From: Brevundimonas sp. UBA5713
GTDB lineage: Bacteria > Pseudomonadota > Alphaproteobacteria > Caulobacterales > Caulobacteraceae
Assembly (NCBI RefSeq): GCF_002419815.1
Contig: NZ_DIGV01000027.1
Location: 1-41,476 of the forward strand
Direction of reading: 5' to 3'
DNA: 41,476 bases
The notes beneath the pieces are model-generated. The model made no database searches. It saw only the letters and a program-made list of their open reading frames with translations, and had not been told where the DNA came from. Position numbers and translations under genes: made by a program. Positions 16,611-24,411 of this stretch are shown one piece after another (within the stretch, counting starts at the first letter, position 1; the number at the start of each line of letters is the position of its first letter).

Positions 16611-17783
16611 ATGGGCGAGGCCTATATCGTTTCGGCTGTGCGTACGGCGGGCGGTCGCAAAGGCGGGCGTTTGCGTGAATGGCATCCGGCCGATCTGGCG
16701 GGGGCTGTGCTGGACGAGCTGGTGGCACGTGCCGGCGTTGATCCGGCCCTGATCGAAGATGTGATCATGGGATGCGTCAGCCAGTCGGGCGAGCAGTCAA
16801 ACTCGGTCGGGCGCAATGCTGTGCTGTCGTCGAAACTGCCCGAAAGCGTGCCGGCAGTGACCATCGACCGCCAGTGCGGTTCGTCACAACAGGCCCTGCA
16901 TTTTGCGGCGCAGGCGGTGATGAGCGGGACCATGGATGTGGTGATCGCGGCGGGCGTGGAAAGCATGACCCGCGTGCCGATGGGATCGCCGCAGGTGCTG
17001 TCGCTGAAGGCAGGGCTGGGTGGCTCGACATCTCCGGGGATGGAGGCGCGCTATCCGGGGGTGGTGTGGAGCCAGTTCAACGGCGCGCAGGCCATTGCCG
17101 AAAAGCACGGCTTTACGCGCGAGGCGATGGACCAGTTCTCGCTGGAAAGCCACCAGAAGGCTGTGCGGGCGATCGAAAGCGGTGCCTTCAAGGACGAGAT
17201 TCTTGTGCTGGATGGCGTGGACAAGGAAGGCAATGTCGTTCGTCACGAGGCCGACGAGGGCGTGCGGGCCAATGCCTCGCTGGAGGGTCTGGCGGGCTTG
17301 CAGGCGCTTACGGAAGGCGGGGCGATTACGGCCGGTAACGCCAGCCAGATGTGCGATGGCTCGGCGGGCCTGCTGGTGGTCAACGAGCGCGGCCTGAAGC
17401 AGTTGGGCGTAGAGCCGCTCGCTCGCGTGCACCAGATGACCGTCTTTGGCGAAGACCCCGTCATCATGCTGGAAGCGCCGCTGAACGCGACCAAGCTGGC
17501 GTTGAAGCGTGCGGGCCTGAGCATCGACGATATCGATCTTTACGAGGTCAATGAGGCCTTTGCCTCCATCCCGATGGCATGGGCCAAGGCGGTAGGGGCG
17601 GACCCTGCCAAGCTGAACGTCAATGGCGGTGCGATTGCACTGGGCCATCCGCTGGGCGGGACCGGTGCCAAGCTGATGACCACGCTGATCCATGCGCTGC
17701 GGGCGCGGGGCAAGAAGTACGGGCTGCAGACCATGTGCGAAGGCGGTGGTCTGGCCAATGTCACCATTATCGAGGCGCTGTAA
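16611..17783 (+). CDS. Thiolase (acetyl-CoA C-acyltransferase)
   Basis: The 390-residue protein has all thiolase II features: nucleophile C89 in DRQCGSSQQAL, VEVNEAF-type motif YEVNEAFASIPMAW, H346 in ALGHPLGGTGA and C376 in MCEGGGLANVTIIEAL. It should cleave a 3-ketoacyl-CoA with CoA to shorten the chain by two or three carbons. A strong Shine-Dalgarno (GGAGGAGG) precedes the ATG, 15 bp after the NMO-like gene, so they are cotranscribed. The second thiolase at 20763 is clearly different, suggesting two chain-cleavage steps with different substrates. Confidence 0.95.
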   Translation: MGEAYIVSAVRTAGGRKGGRLREWHPADLAGAVLDELVARAGVDPALIEDVIMGCVSQSGEQSNSVGRNAVLSSKLPESVPAVTIDRQCGSSQQALHFAAQAVMSGTMDVVIAAGVESMTRVPMGSPQVLSLKAGLGGSTSPGMEARYPGVVWSQFNGAQAIAEKHGFTREAMDQFSLESHQKAVRAIESGAFKDEILVLDGVDKEGNVVRHEADEGVRANASLEGLAGLQALTEGGAITAGNASQMCDGSAGLLVVNERGLKQLGVEPLARVHQMTVFGEDPVIMLEAPLNATKLALKRAGLSIDDIDLYEVNEAFASIPMAWAKAVGADPAKLNVNGGAIALGHPLGGTGAKLMTTLIHALRARGKKYGLQTMCEGGGLANVTIIEAL

Positions 17784-17810
17784 GCGGCCGTTTTACCGGA
17801 GGGGAATGAG

Positions 17811-18590
17811 ATGAAGTTTCAAGGACAAGCCGCTGTTGTAACGGGTGGTGCCAGTGGCCTGGGTGCCGCAACGGCGCGCGCTCTGGCGGCCCAAGGTGTG
17901 AAGGTCGCTATTTTCGATCTGAACGAAGAGGCCGGTGAGGCCGTCGCCAAGGAAATCGGCGGCGTCTTCTGCAAGGTCAACGTGACCGATGAAGCCTCGG
18001 TCGATGCAGGCTTTGAGAAGGCCCGCGCGGCCCATGGCCAAGAGCGCATCATGATCAACTGCGCGGGAACCGGTAACGCCTTCAAGACCGCATGGCGCGA
18101 TCGCGAGACCGGAGAGGCCAAGCATTTCCCGATCGATGCTTTCAACCAGATTATCCAGATCAATCTGGTGGGCACCTATCGCTGCGCGGCCAAGTCGGCG
18201 CAGGGGATGCTGAGCCTTGATGTGATGGAAGACGGCGAGCGCGGTGTGATCATCAATACCGCATCGGTCGCCGCCGAGGATGGCCAGATGGGGCAGGCCG
18301 CCTATACCGCATCCAAGGCCGCGATTGTGGGTCTGACCTTGCCGATCGCGCGCGATCTGATGAATGAATCGATCCGCGTAAACACCATCCTGCCGGGGAT
18401 TTTCAACACCCCGCTGATGAATGCGGCCCCCGAGAATGTGAAGGCGGCGCTGGCCGCCAGCGTGCCCCATCCGAAGCGTCTGGGAAATCCGGAAGAGTAT
18501 GCCTCGCTGGCGCTGGAGATGGTGCGCAATCCCTACTTCAACGGCGAGGATGTGCGCATCGACGGGGCCATCCGTATGGCGCCGCGCTAA
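17811..18590 (+). CDS. SDR of the 3-hydroxyacyl-CoA dehydrogenase type 2 group
   Basis: A 259-residue SDR with TGGASGLG (11-18), D36 after the second strand (IFDLNEE, typical of NAD preference), and catalytic S152, Y165, K169 (TASVAAEDGQMGQAAYTASK). The AEDGQ/GQAAY surroundings, the long loop before the active site and the C-terminal NGEDVRIDGAIRMAPR are characteristic of the 17beta-HSD10 / type 2 3-hydroxyacyl-CoA dehydrogenase group. That group oxidises branched 3-hydroxyacyl-CoAs and steroid alcohols. It sits 27 bp after the thiolase, consistent with consecutive beta-oxidation steps. The substrate is inferred from group membership. Confidence 0.92.
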   Translation: MKFQGQAAVVTGGASGLGAATARALAAQGVKVAIFDLNEEAGEAVAKEIGGVFCKVNVTDEASVDAGFEKARAAHGQERIMINCAGTGNAFKTAWRDRETGEAKHFPIDAFNQIIQINLVGTYRCAAKSAQGMLSLDVMEDGERGVIINTASVAAEDGQMGQAAYTASKAAIVGLTLPIARDLMNESIRVNTILPGIFNTPLMNAAPENVKAALAASVPHPKRLGNPEEYASLALEMVRNPYFNGEDVRIDGAIRMAPR

Positions 18591-18687
18591 CGCCGATTGT
18601 GCGTTGCGTCATCGCGCGATACGGTTAAGTTCAGTTATGCAAGCGACTATGAAGGGTCGCGTCGGATTCTGGTGAGGGAGAGGGCGG

Positions 18688-20739
18688 ATGAGCTCGGTTG
18701 GTTCGGTCGAAGTCGTAGGTCAGGTCGGGATTTTGACCATCGACAGCCCGCCGGTAAATGCGCTGGGCCACGCGGTGCGTGCGGCCCTGTTTGACGGGCT
18801 GAAGACCCTGATCGCTGACGCGCAGGTGAAGGGCATTGTGCTGACCTGCGCGGGCAGCACCTTCTTTGCCGGTGCCGACATTTCCGAACTGGGCCAGCCG
18901 TTCCGCGAGCCGGGTCTCAACGAGGTCTTCGACCTGTTGGAAAACCGTGAAAAGCCGGTGGTGGCAGCCATCTTTGGCACGGCTTTGGGCGGGGGGTTTG
19001 AAACCGCTCTGGCCTGCCATCGCCGGATCGCGGTGCCGTCAGCCAAGGTGGGCCTGCCGGAAGTGCATCTGGGTGTTCTGCCGGGTGCTGGTGGCACCCA
19101 GCGTCTGCCGCGTCTGGTGGGCGTAGAGGCAGCGCTCGATATCATCACCTCGGGCAAGCCGATTGCCGCCAAAAAGGCGCTCGGCTTGGGCCTGATCGAC
19201 AAACTGGCCGAGGAAGGCCGTCTGCGCGAAGATGCCATTGCCTATTGCGAGGCGCTGATCGCCGAGAATGCCACCGCGCCGCTCAGCCGTGTGCGAGACC
19301 TGCAGGACAAGGTGGAGGCTGCGCGCGGCAAGCCGGAAATCTATGCGGAGTTTCTGAAGAAGAACGCCCGCGCCTTCCGTGGCTTCAAGGCGCCGTTCAA
19401 CATTGTGAAGGCGGTAGAGGCAGCCGCCGAGTTGGATTTCGATGCCGGTATCAAGCGCGAGTGGGAGCTGTTTGACGAACTGGTCCAATCGACCGAGAGC
19501 GCGGCTCAGCGCTATTTCTTCTTTGCCGAGCGTTCGACCACCAAGGTGCCGGACATCGGCAAGGATGTGAAACCCCTGCCGATCAACTCGGTCGGTGTTT
19601 TGGGGGCTGGCACCATGGGTGGCGGCATCACCATGAACTTCCTTAATGCCGGTATTCCGGTGACGCTGGTGGAGACCAACCAAGCGGCGCTGGATCGCGG
19701 CATAGGCGTGATCCGCAAGAACTACGAGAACACCGCGGCCAAGGGCCGGATTACGCAGGAACAGGTCGAGCAACGCATGGCGCTGATCACGCCGTCGCTG
19801 TCGAAGGGTGACCTCGGCGAGGTGGATCTGATCATCGAGGCTGTCTTCGAGGAGATGGGCCTGAAGAAGGAAATCTTCGGCGAACTGGACAAGATCGCCA
19901 AGAAGGGCGCGATCCTCGCCTCCAACACCAGCTTCCTTGACCTGAACGAGATCGCGTCTGCGACCTCGCGTCCGGAGGATGTGATTGGGCTGCACTTCTT
20001 CTCGCCGGCCAATATCATGCGTCTGCTGGAAGTGGTGCGCGGGGCCAAGACCCGTCCGGAAGTGGTCGCCACAGGCATGAACCTTGGCAAGATCATCGGC
20101 AAGGTGCCGGTGTTGTCAGGTGTATGCCCCGGCTTTATCGCCAACCGCGTAATGGCGGTGCGGGGCTATGCGGCGGACCAGTTGGTGCTTGAGGGCCCCA
20201 CGCCGCAAGCGATCGACAAGGCGCTTTACGACTATGGCTTTGCCATGGGGCCGTTCGCCATGATCGATCTGGTCGGGCTGGATGTAATCGGACGCGGTTC
20301 GAACGAGCGTACGCTGTACGGTGATCTCGTGGCGCTGGACCGTCTGGGCCAGAAGAAGAATGGCGGCTTCTATGACTATGACGAGAACCGCCGTGCGACG
20401 CCCAGCCCTGTCGCGGCCAAGGTGATTGCCGATTTCGCGGCCTTCAAGGGCGCGCAAGCGCGCGGCGAGGTCAGCGACGAGGAGATTGTGGCCACCACCC
20501 TTTATCCGGTGGTGAACGAGGCCGCCAAGGTGCTGGAAGAGGGCATTGCCCTGCGTGCCAGTGACATCGATGTGGCCTGTATCCTTGGCTACAACTGGCC
20601 GGTTTATACGGGCGGGCCCATGTTCTGGGCCGACACCGTGGGCCTGCCGAAGATCGTCGAGGGCCTGAAGGCCATGGGCATGGAGCCCGCCAAGCTGCTG
20701 GTCGAAAAGGCTCAAAGCGGCGGCAGCTTCACCCGTTAA
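18688..20739 (+). CDS. Bifunctional enoyl-CoA hydratase / 3-hydroxyacyl-CoA dehydrogenase (FadB/FadJ-like)
   Basis: The 683-residue protein joins an N-terminal crotonase domain (about 1-190) to an NAD-dependent 3-hydroxyacyl-CoA dehydrogenase. The crotonase part has oxyanion-hole AGADIS and GTALGGGFE, with catalytic glutamates E105 and E125 twenty residues apart as in FadB. The dehydrogenase part has Rossmann motif GVLGAGTMGGG (303-313), catalytic H436 in GLHFFSPANIMRLLEVV, and a duplicated C-terminal domain. It hydrates trans-2-enoyl-CoA and oxidises the L-3-hydroxyacyl-CoA. The length matches short peroxisomal-type multifunctional enzymes. The gap of 97 bp before it shows no copy of the island operator, so it probably shares the upstream operon's transcript. 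Confidence 0.95.
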   Translation: MSSVGSVEVVGQVGILTIDSPPVNALGHAVRAALFDGLKTLIADAQVKGIVLTCAGSTFFAGADISELGQPFREPGLNEVFDLLENREKPVVAAIFGTALGGGFETALACHRRIAVPSAKVGLPEVHLGVLPGAGGTQRLPRLVGVEAALDIITSGKPIAAKKALGLGLIDKLAEEGRLREDAIAYCEALIAENATAPLSRVRDLQDKVEAARGKPEIYAEFLKKNARAFRGFKAPFNIVKAVEAAAELDFDAGIKREWELFDELVQSTESAAQRYFFFAERSTTKVPDIGKDVKPLPINSVGVLGAGTMGGGITMNFLNAGIPVTLVETNQAALDRGIGVIRKNYENTAAKGRITQEQVEQRMALITPSLSKGDLGEVDLIIEAVFEEMGLKKEIFGELDKIAKKGAILASNTSFLDLNEIASATSRPEDVIGLHFFSPANIMRLLEVVRGAKTRPEVVATGMNLGKIIGKVPVLSGVCPGFIANRVMAVRGYAADQLVLEGPTPQAIDKALYDYGFAMGPFAMIDLVGLDVIGRGSNERTLYGDLVALDRLGQKKNGGFYDYDENRRATPSPVAAKVIADFAAFKGAQARGEVSDEEIVATTLYPVVNEAAKVLEEGIALRASDIDVACILGYNWPVYTGGPMFWADTVGLPKIVEGLKAMGMEPAKLLVEKAQSGGSFTR

Positions 20740-20762
20740 ACCTATCCAAGGGGAGAGACATC

Positions 20763-22013
20763 ATGGGCGAGGCCCTGATCATTGATGCGGTGCGTACACC
20801 GCGTGGCGTTGGCAAGCCGGGCAAGGGGGCGCTGTCACATCTGCACCCGACGCATCTTGGCGCGACCGTGCTGAAGGCGATTGCCGAGCGCAACAAGCTG
20901 GACACCAAGACGGTGGACGATGTCATCATCTCCACCTCGGTCCAGCGCGGAAAGCAGGGCGGCGATCTGGGCCGTATGGCGGCGCTGGCTGCGGGCTATG
21001 ACATCACCGCATCGGGTGTGACGCTGGACCGCTTCTGCGGCGGCGGCATTACGGCGGTAACGCTGGCAACGGCGGCTGTCGCGTCCGGCCACGAGGATTG
21101 CGTGATCGCGGGCGGGGTGGAGATGATGTCCTATCACGCCACCCTCTCGGCAGAGGATGCAGCGAACGGTACGCCGCCATCGCTGATGGGTGCGGGCTAT
21201 GAGCAGCTTGATGCCCTGCACCCGCAGTCGCACCAAGGCGTATGCGGCGATGCGATTGCCGCCATCGAGGGCATACCGCGCGAGGCACTGGACGCGCTGG
21301 CACTGGTCAGCCAGCAGCGTGCGGCTGTGGCTATCGAGGAAGACCGCTTTGCCAAGTCTTTGGTGCCCGTGTTGAACCCCGATGGCTCGGTGGCGCTGGA
21401 CCGTGAAGAGTTTCCGCGCCCCAACACAACTGCCGAAGGGCTGGCGGCGCTGAAGGGCAGTTTCGGGGCCTTGGCAGAGTGGGATCAGGGCGGCGGTGTC
21501 AGCTTTGCCAGCCAGATCAAGCGCCGCTATCCGGATGTGAAGATCGAGCCGGTGCACCATGCGGGTAACTCGTCCGGCGTGGTGGATGGCGCAGCCGCCA
21601 TCCTGATCACTTCGCCGGAATATGCGCAAAAGCACGGTCTGAAAGCACGCGGCCGCGTGGTGGCCTATGCCAACATTGGGGACGACCCGACCCTGATGCT
21701 GAACGCTCCGGTTCCAGCGGCGAAAAAGGTGCTGGCCAAGGCGGGGCTGTCGAAGGACGAGATCGACGTCTGGGAAATCAACGAGGCCTTTGCCGTGGTG
21801 GCGGAAAAGTTCATCCGCGACCTCGATCTGGACCGCAGCAAGGTGAACATCAACGGCGGGGCCATGGCTCTGGGACACCCGATCGGCGCGACCGGCACCA
21901 TGTTGATCGGTACGGCGTTGGACGAGCTGGAACGCTCCGGCGGTCGCTATGCCCTGATCACCATGTGCGCCGCGGGCGGCATGGCTCCGGCCATCATTAT
22001 CGAGCGCGTCTGA
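20763..22013 (+). CDS. Thiolase (acetyl-CoA C-acyltransferase), second copy
   Basis: A 416-residue thiolase with nucleophile C92 in DRFCGGGITAV, WEINEAFAVV, H372 in ALGHPIGATG and C402 in MCAAGGMAPAIIIERV. The family pattern HAGNSSGVVDGAAA is also present. It follows the FadB-like gene by 23 bp with GGGGAG as Shine-Dalgarno, the usual FadB-FadA arrangement. It most likely completes the beta-oxidation cycle run by that enzyme. The last gene of the rightward operon; a strong terminator follows. Confidence 0.95.
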   Translation: MGEALIIDAVRTPRGVGKPGKGALSHLHPTHLGATVLKAIAERNKLDTKTVDDVIISTSVQRGKQGGDLGRMAALAAGYDITASGVTLDRFCGGGITAVTLATAAVASGHEDCVIAGGVEMMSYHATLSAEDAANGTPPSLMGAGYEQLDALHPQSHQGVCGDAIAAIEGIPREALDALALVSQQRAAVAIEEDRFAKSLVPVLNPDGSVALDREEFPRPNTTAEGLAALKGSFGALAEWDQGGGVSFASQIKRRYPDVKIEPVHHAGNSSGVVDGAAAILITSPEYAQKHGLKARGRVVAYANIGDDPTLMLNAPVPAAKKVLAKAGLSKDEIDVWEINEAFAVVAEKFIRDLDLDRSKVNINGGAMALGHPIGATGTMLIGTALDELERSGGRYALITMCAAGGMAPAIIIERV

Positions 22014-22040
22014 GGGGTTAGGCTGGCTCGATAAGGAGAG

Positions 22041-22071
22041 GCCCGCTGCGGGAAATCGCAGCGGGCTTTTT
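22041..22071 (+). terminator. Rho-independent terminator of the beta-oxidation operon
   Basis: A perfect 10-bp stem (GCCCGCTGCG/CGCAGCGGGC) with loop GGAAAT followed by TTTTT. It lies between the stop of the second thiolase and the convergent acyl-CoA dehydrogenase. On the minus strand there is no T run, so it serves the rightward operon. Confidence 0.93.
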
Positions 22072-22074
22072 CGT

Positions 22075-23259
22075 TTATGCGGGCTTGAGAATGTCCCGTT
22101 TGATCTTTTTGGCGAGGCTCCATTTGTGGACCTCGGTGGGGCCGTCGTAGATGCGGAAGGCGCGGACTTCGCGGAAGATCTGTTCGACGGGAGTGTCGCC
22201 GGAGACGCCGGTGCCGCCCATGATCTGGACGCAGCGGTCGGCGATGCGGAACAGGGATTCAGACACCGAGACCTTGGCCATGGAGCTTTCGGTCGTGCCC
22301 AGCACGCCGGTGTCCAGCACGCTGGCGCACCAGTCGATCATCAGTTCGGCCTGCTTAATCTCGATCAGGTTGTCGGCCAGCATGAAGCCGACGCCTTCGT
22401 GGTCGATCAGGGGCTTGCCGAAGGCGTGGCGTTTGACGGCATAGGCAGACGCGATCTCGTGGGCGCGTTTGCACGAACCCAGCCAGCGCATGCAGTGGGT
22501 CAGACGCGCCGGGGCGAGGCGCACTTGCGCATATTTGAAGCCGTGATGGGGTTCGCCGAGGATGGCGCTGTCGTCCACGCGCAGGTTGTCGATCTTGAGG
22601 ATGGAGTGGCCACCCGGCATGGAGGAGTCGATCGTGTCCAGCACGCGCTCGACTGTAATGGCGGGGTTGGGCAGGTCGATCAGGAACATGGTGGCGGCGA
22701 CCTTGCCGTCACCGGCATCGGTCTTGGCCATGATGATGCCGACCGAGGCACCGACCGCGCCGGTGATGAAGGCTTTGCGGCCATTGATGACCCAATGATT
22801 GCCGTCCCTGACCGCCGTGGTCTGGATCATGGACGGGTCTGCGCCTGCGCCGCCATCGGCAGCGGGCTCTGTCATAAAGAAGGCGGAGCGGACCGTGCCC
22901 GCGATCATCGGTTTGAGGAAATGGTTCTTCTGGCCGTCGCTGGCGACCTGACCCAGCATGTACATATTGCCCTCGTCCGGAGCCATCACGTTCAGCGCTA
23001 CGGGGCCGAGCGGGGACAGGCCCGCAGCTTGCAGGATTAGCGAGGTCGAGCGGTGCGAGACGTGGTCCGTGCCGCCCGGAATATGTGGCGTCAGCAGGCC
23101 AGCGGCACGGGCTTTATCGCGCATTTCCTCGACCAGTTCGTCGGTCGGGCCGTGGCTTTCTGCGCGCGGGTCTTTTTCATACGGGATGATGGTTTCGCGC
23201 ACGAAGGCTTCGACGCGGGCGGCGATGTCGCGGCCACGCTCCAAATCGTTGATGCTCAT
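22075..23259 (-). CDS. Acyl-CoA dehydrogenase of the ACAD10/11 - LvaC type
   Basis: I start at the ATG 23259 (MSINDLERGRDIAARVEAFV); the long upstream extension in frame overlaps the kinase gene and is not credible. The 394-residue protein shows FFMTEPAADGGAGADPSMI, INGRKAFITGA, a flavin-binding RHAFGKPLIDHEGV and QIMGGTGVSGDTPVEQIFREVRAFRIYDGPTEVHKWSLAKKI. The YDGPTEVH ending is typical of the ACAD11-like group rather than straight-chain FadE. Its start overlaps the stop of the APH-type kinase gene by 4 bp (ATGA), so the pair is translationally coupled. In animals the two domains are fused in ACAD10 and ACAD11. Last gene of the leftward ligase - kinase - dehydrogenase operon. Confidence 0.92.
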   Translation of the reverse strand: MSINDLERGRDIAARVEAFVRETIIPYEKDPRAESHGPTDELVEEMRDKARAAGLLTPHIPGGTDHVSHRSTSLILQAAGLSPLGPVALNVMAPDEGNMYMLGQVASDGQKNHFLKPMIAGTVRSAFFMTEPAADGGAGADPSMIQTTAVRDGNHWVINGRKAFITGAVGASVGIIMAKTDAGDGKVAATMFLIDLPNPAITVERVLDTIDSSMPGGHSILKIDNLRVDDSAILGEPHHGFKYAQVRLAPARLTHCMRWLGSCKRAHEIASAYAVKRHAFGKPLIDHEGVGFMLADNLIEIKQAELMIDWCASVLDTGVLGTTESSMAKVSVSESLFRIADRCVQIMGGTGVSGDTPVEQIFREVRAFRIYDGPTEVHKWSLAKKIKRDILKPA

Positions 23260-24317
23260 GCTGTGGCTCCGGTTTGGGCCCAGGCGAGGGCGGCGAGTTC
23301 GGGGAAGTTGTCGGCCATGGTCTGGGCGTGTTCGGAGGCGGCGCTGCCACGCAGCAGGCGGCCTTTGATGCCGTGGAAGATGGCGGCGAAGCGGAACATG
23401 TTGAAGGCGAAGTAGAAGCGTAGTTCGGCCTCCGTCGGGATCGCGCGGCCTGTGCGATCGCAATAGGCTTTCAGGTAGTCCGCCTCGGAAGGAATGCCGA
23501 GCAATGCGAGGTCTGCCCCTGCAAAGCCGCCGATCATGTGCGGCGGCAGGCGGTACATCATCATGTGATAGGTGAAATCCCCCATGGGGTGGCCCAGCGT
23601 GGACAGTTCCCAGTCCAGCACGGCGCGGACGGTGGGGCCGTCAGGGGCGAAAATCAAATTATCGGCACGGTAGTCGCCGTGGATGATTGAAGATGTGCCA
23701 TCATCGGCCGGCATGTTGGCAGGCAGCCACTCGATCAGGCGATCCATATTGGGGTCGCGTCCGGCCAGATCATCGGCCAGATATTGTTTGGACCAGCGCT
23801 CGATCTGGCGGGCGAAGAAGTTGCCCGGACGGCCATAGTCTTCCAAGCCGATATCGGCCGGATTGATGGCGTGCAGCGCGGCGATGGTGGCATTCAGGGC
23901 ATCGAAATGCTGGCTGCGTTGCTCGGGCGTCAGGTCCGGCAAGGTCGGGTTCCAGAAGATGCGACCCTCGACCAGCTCCATCACATAGAAGGTCGAGCCG
24001 ATGACGCTGTCATCCTCGCACAGGCCGATGGCGCAGGCGACGGGGAAGCCTGCCTTGGCCAGACCCGAAATCACGCGGAACTCACGCTCGACGGCGTGGG
24101 CACCTTTGAGGATCGCCCCCGAGGGTTTGCGGCGCAGGACATAGGCCTTGTCGCCCGCATCGATGCGGTAGGTGGGGTTGGACTGACCGCCCTTGAACTG
24201 GCTGAGCCGGATCGGGGTGACGAGATCCGGCAGAACCGATTTCAGCCAGTCGGTCAGGCGATCGACGGGAAGTTCAAAACCCGGGCGGACGGCACCGGCC
24301 CCTTCGAACTGATCCAA
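23256..24317 (-). CDS. APH-fold phosphotransferase (ACAD10/11 kinase domain / LvaA-like)
   Basis: The 353-residue protein has the aminoglycoside-phosphotransferase fold. It has an N-lobe with FKGGQSNPTYRI (phosphate loop) and YVLRRKPSG, the catalytic loop HGDYRADN (213-220, D215) and the metal site LDWELSTLGHP (D235). This combination is typical of the kinase that precedes or is fused to ACAD10/11 dehydrogenases, known to phosphorylate 4-hydroxyacyl-CoA. In Pseudomonas the levulinate enzyme LvaA does the same for 4-hydroxyvaleryl-CoA. It is not likely to be a drug-resistance enzyme. The start codon is TTG at 24317 with GGGGAAAG before it; no other in-frame start fits. Overlaps the dehydrogenase by 4 bp. 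Confidence 0.9.
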   Translation of the reverse strand: MDQFEGAGAVRPGFELPVDRLTDWLKSVLPDLVTPIRLSQFKGGQSNPTYRIDAGDKAYVLRRKPSGAILKGAHAVEREFRVISGLAKAGFPVACAIGLCEDDSVIGSTFYVMELVEGRIFWNPTLPDLTPEQRSQHFDALNATIAALHAINPADIGLEDYGRPGNFFARQIERWSKQYLADDLAGRDPNMDRLIEWLPANMPADDGTSSIIHGDYRADNLIFAPDGPTVRAVLDWELSTLGHPMGDFTYHMMMYRLPPHMIGGFAGADLALLGIPSEADYLKAYCDRTGRAIPTEAELRFYFAFNMFRFAAIFHGIKGRLLRGSAASEHAQTMADNFPELAALAWAQTGATA

Positions 24318-24411
24318 GGCTTTCCCCTATACTTTCATAACGAGACTGATTGGATGGGTAGCTTGAGCAGGGCGGCTTGGCAATGCCTCAAGCATAGGCG
24401 CGACAGCGGGG

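Noticed and set aside
18591..18687. Island operator upstream of the FadB-like gene
   Set aside because: Only fragments such as GCGATACGGTTAA and TTAA-N7-TATG are present; neither fits TTA-N6-CGATTA nor a full CtrA site. The gene is better read as part of the upstream operon.
23256..24317. Aminoglycoside-resistance phosphotransferase
   Set aside because: The fold matches, but the flanking ACAD11-type dehydrogenase overlap and the sequence pattern (FKGGQSNPTY, HGDYRADN, LDWELSTLGHP) point to the acyl-CoA-associated kinase group.
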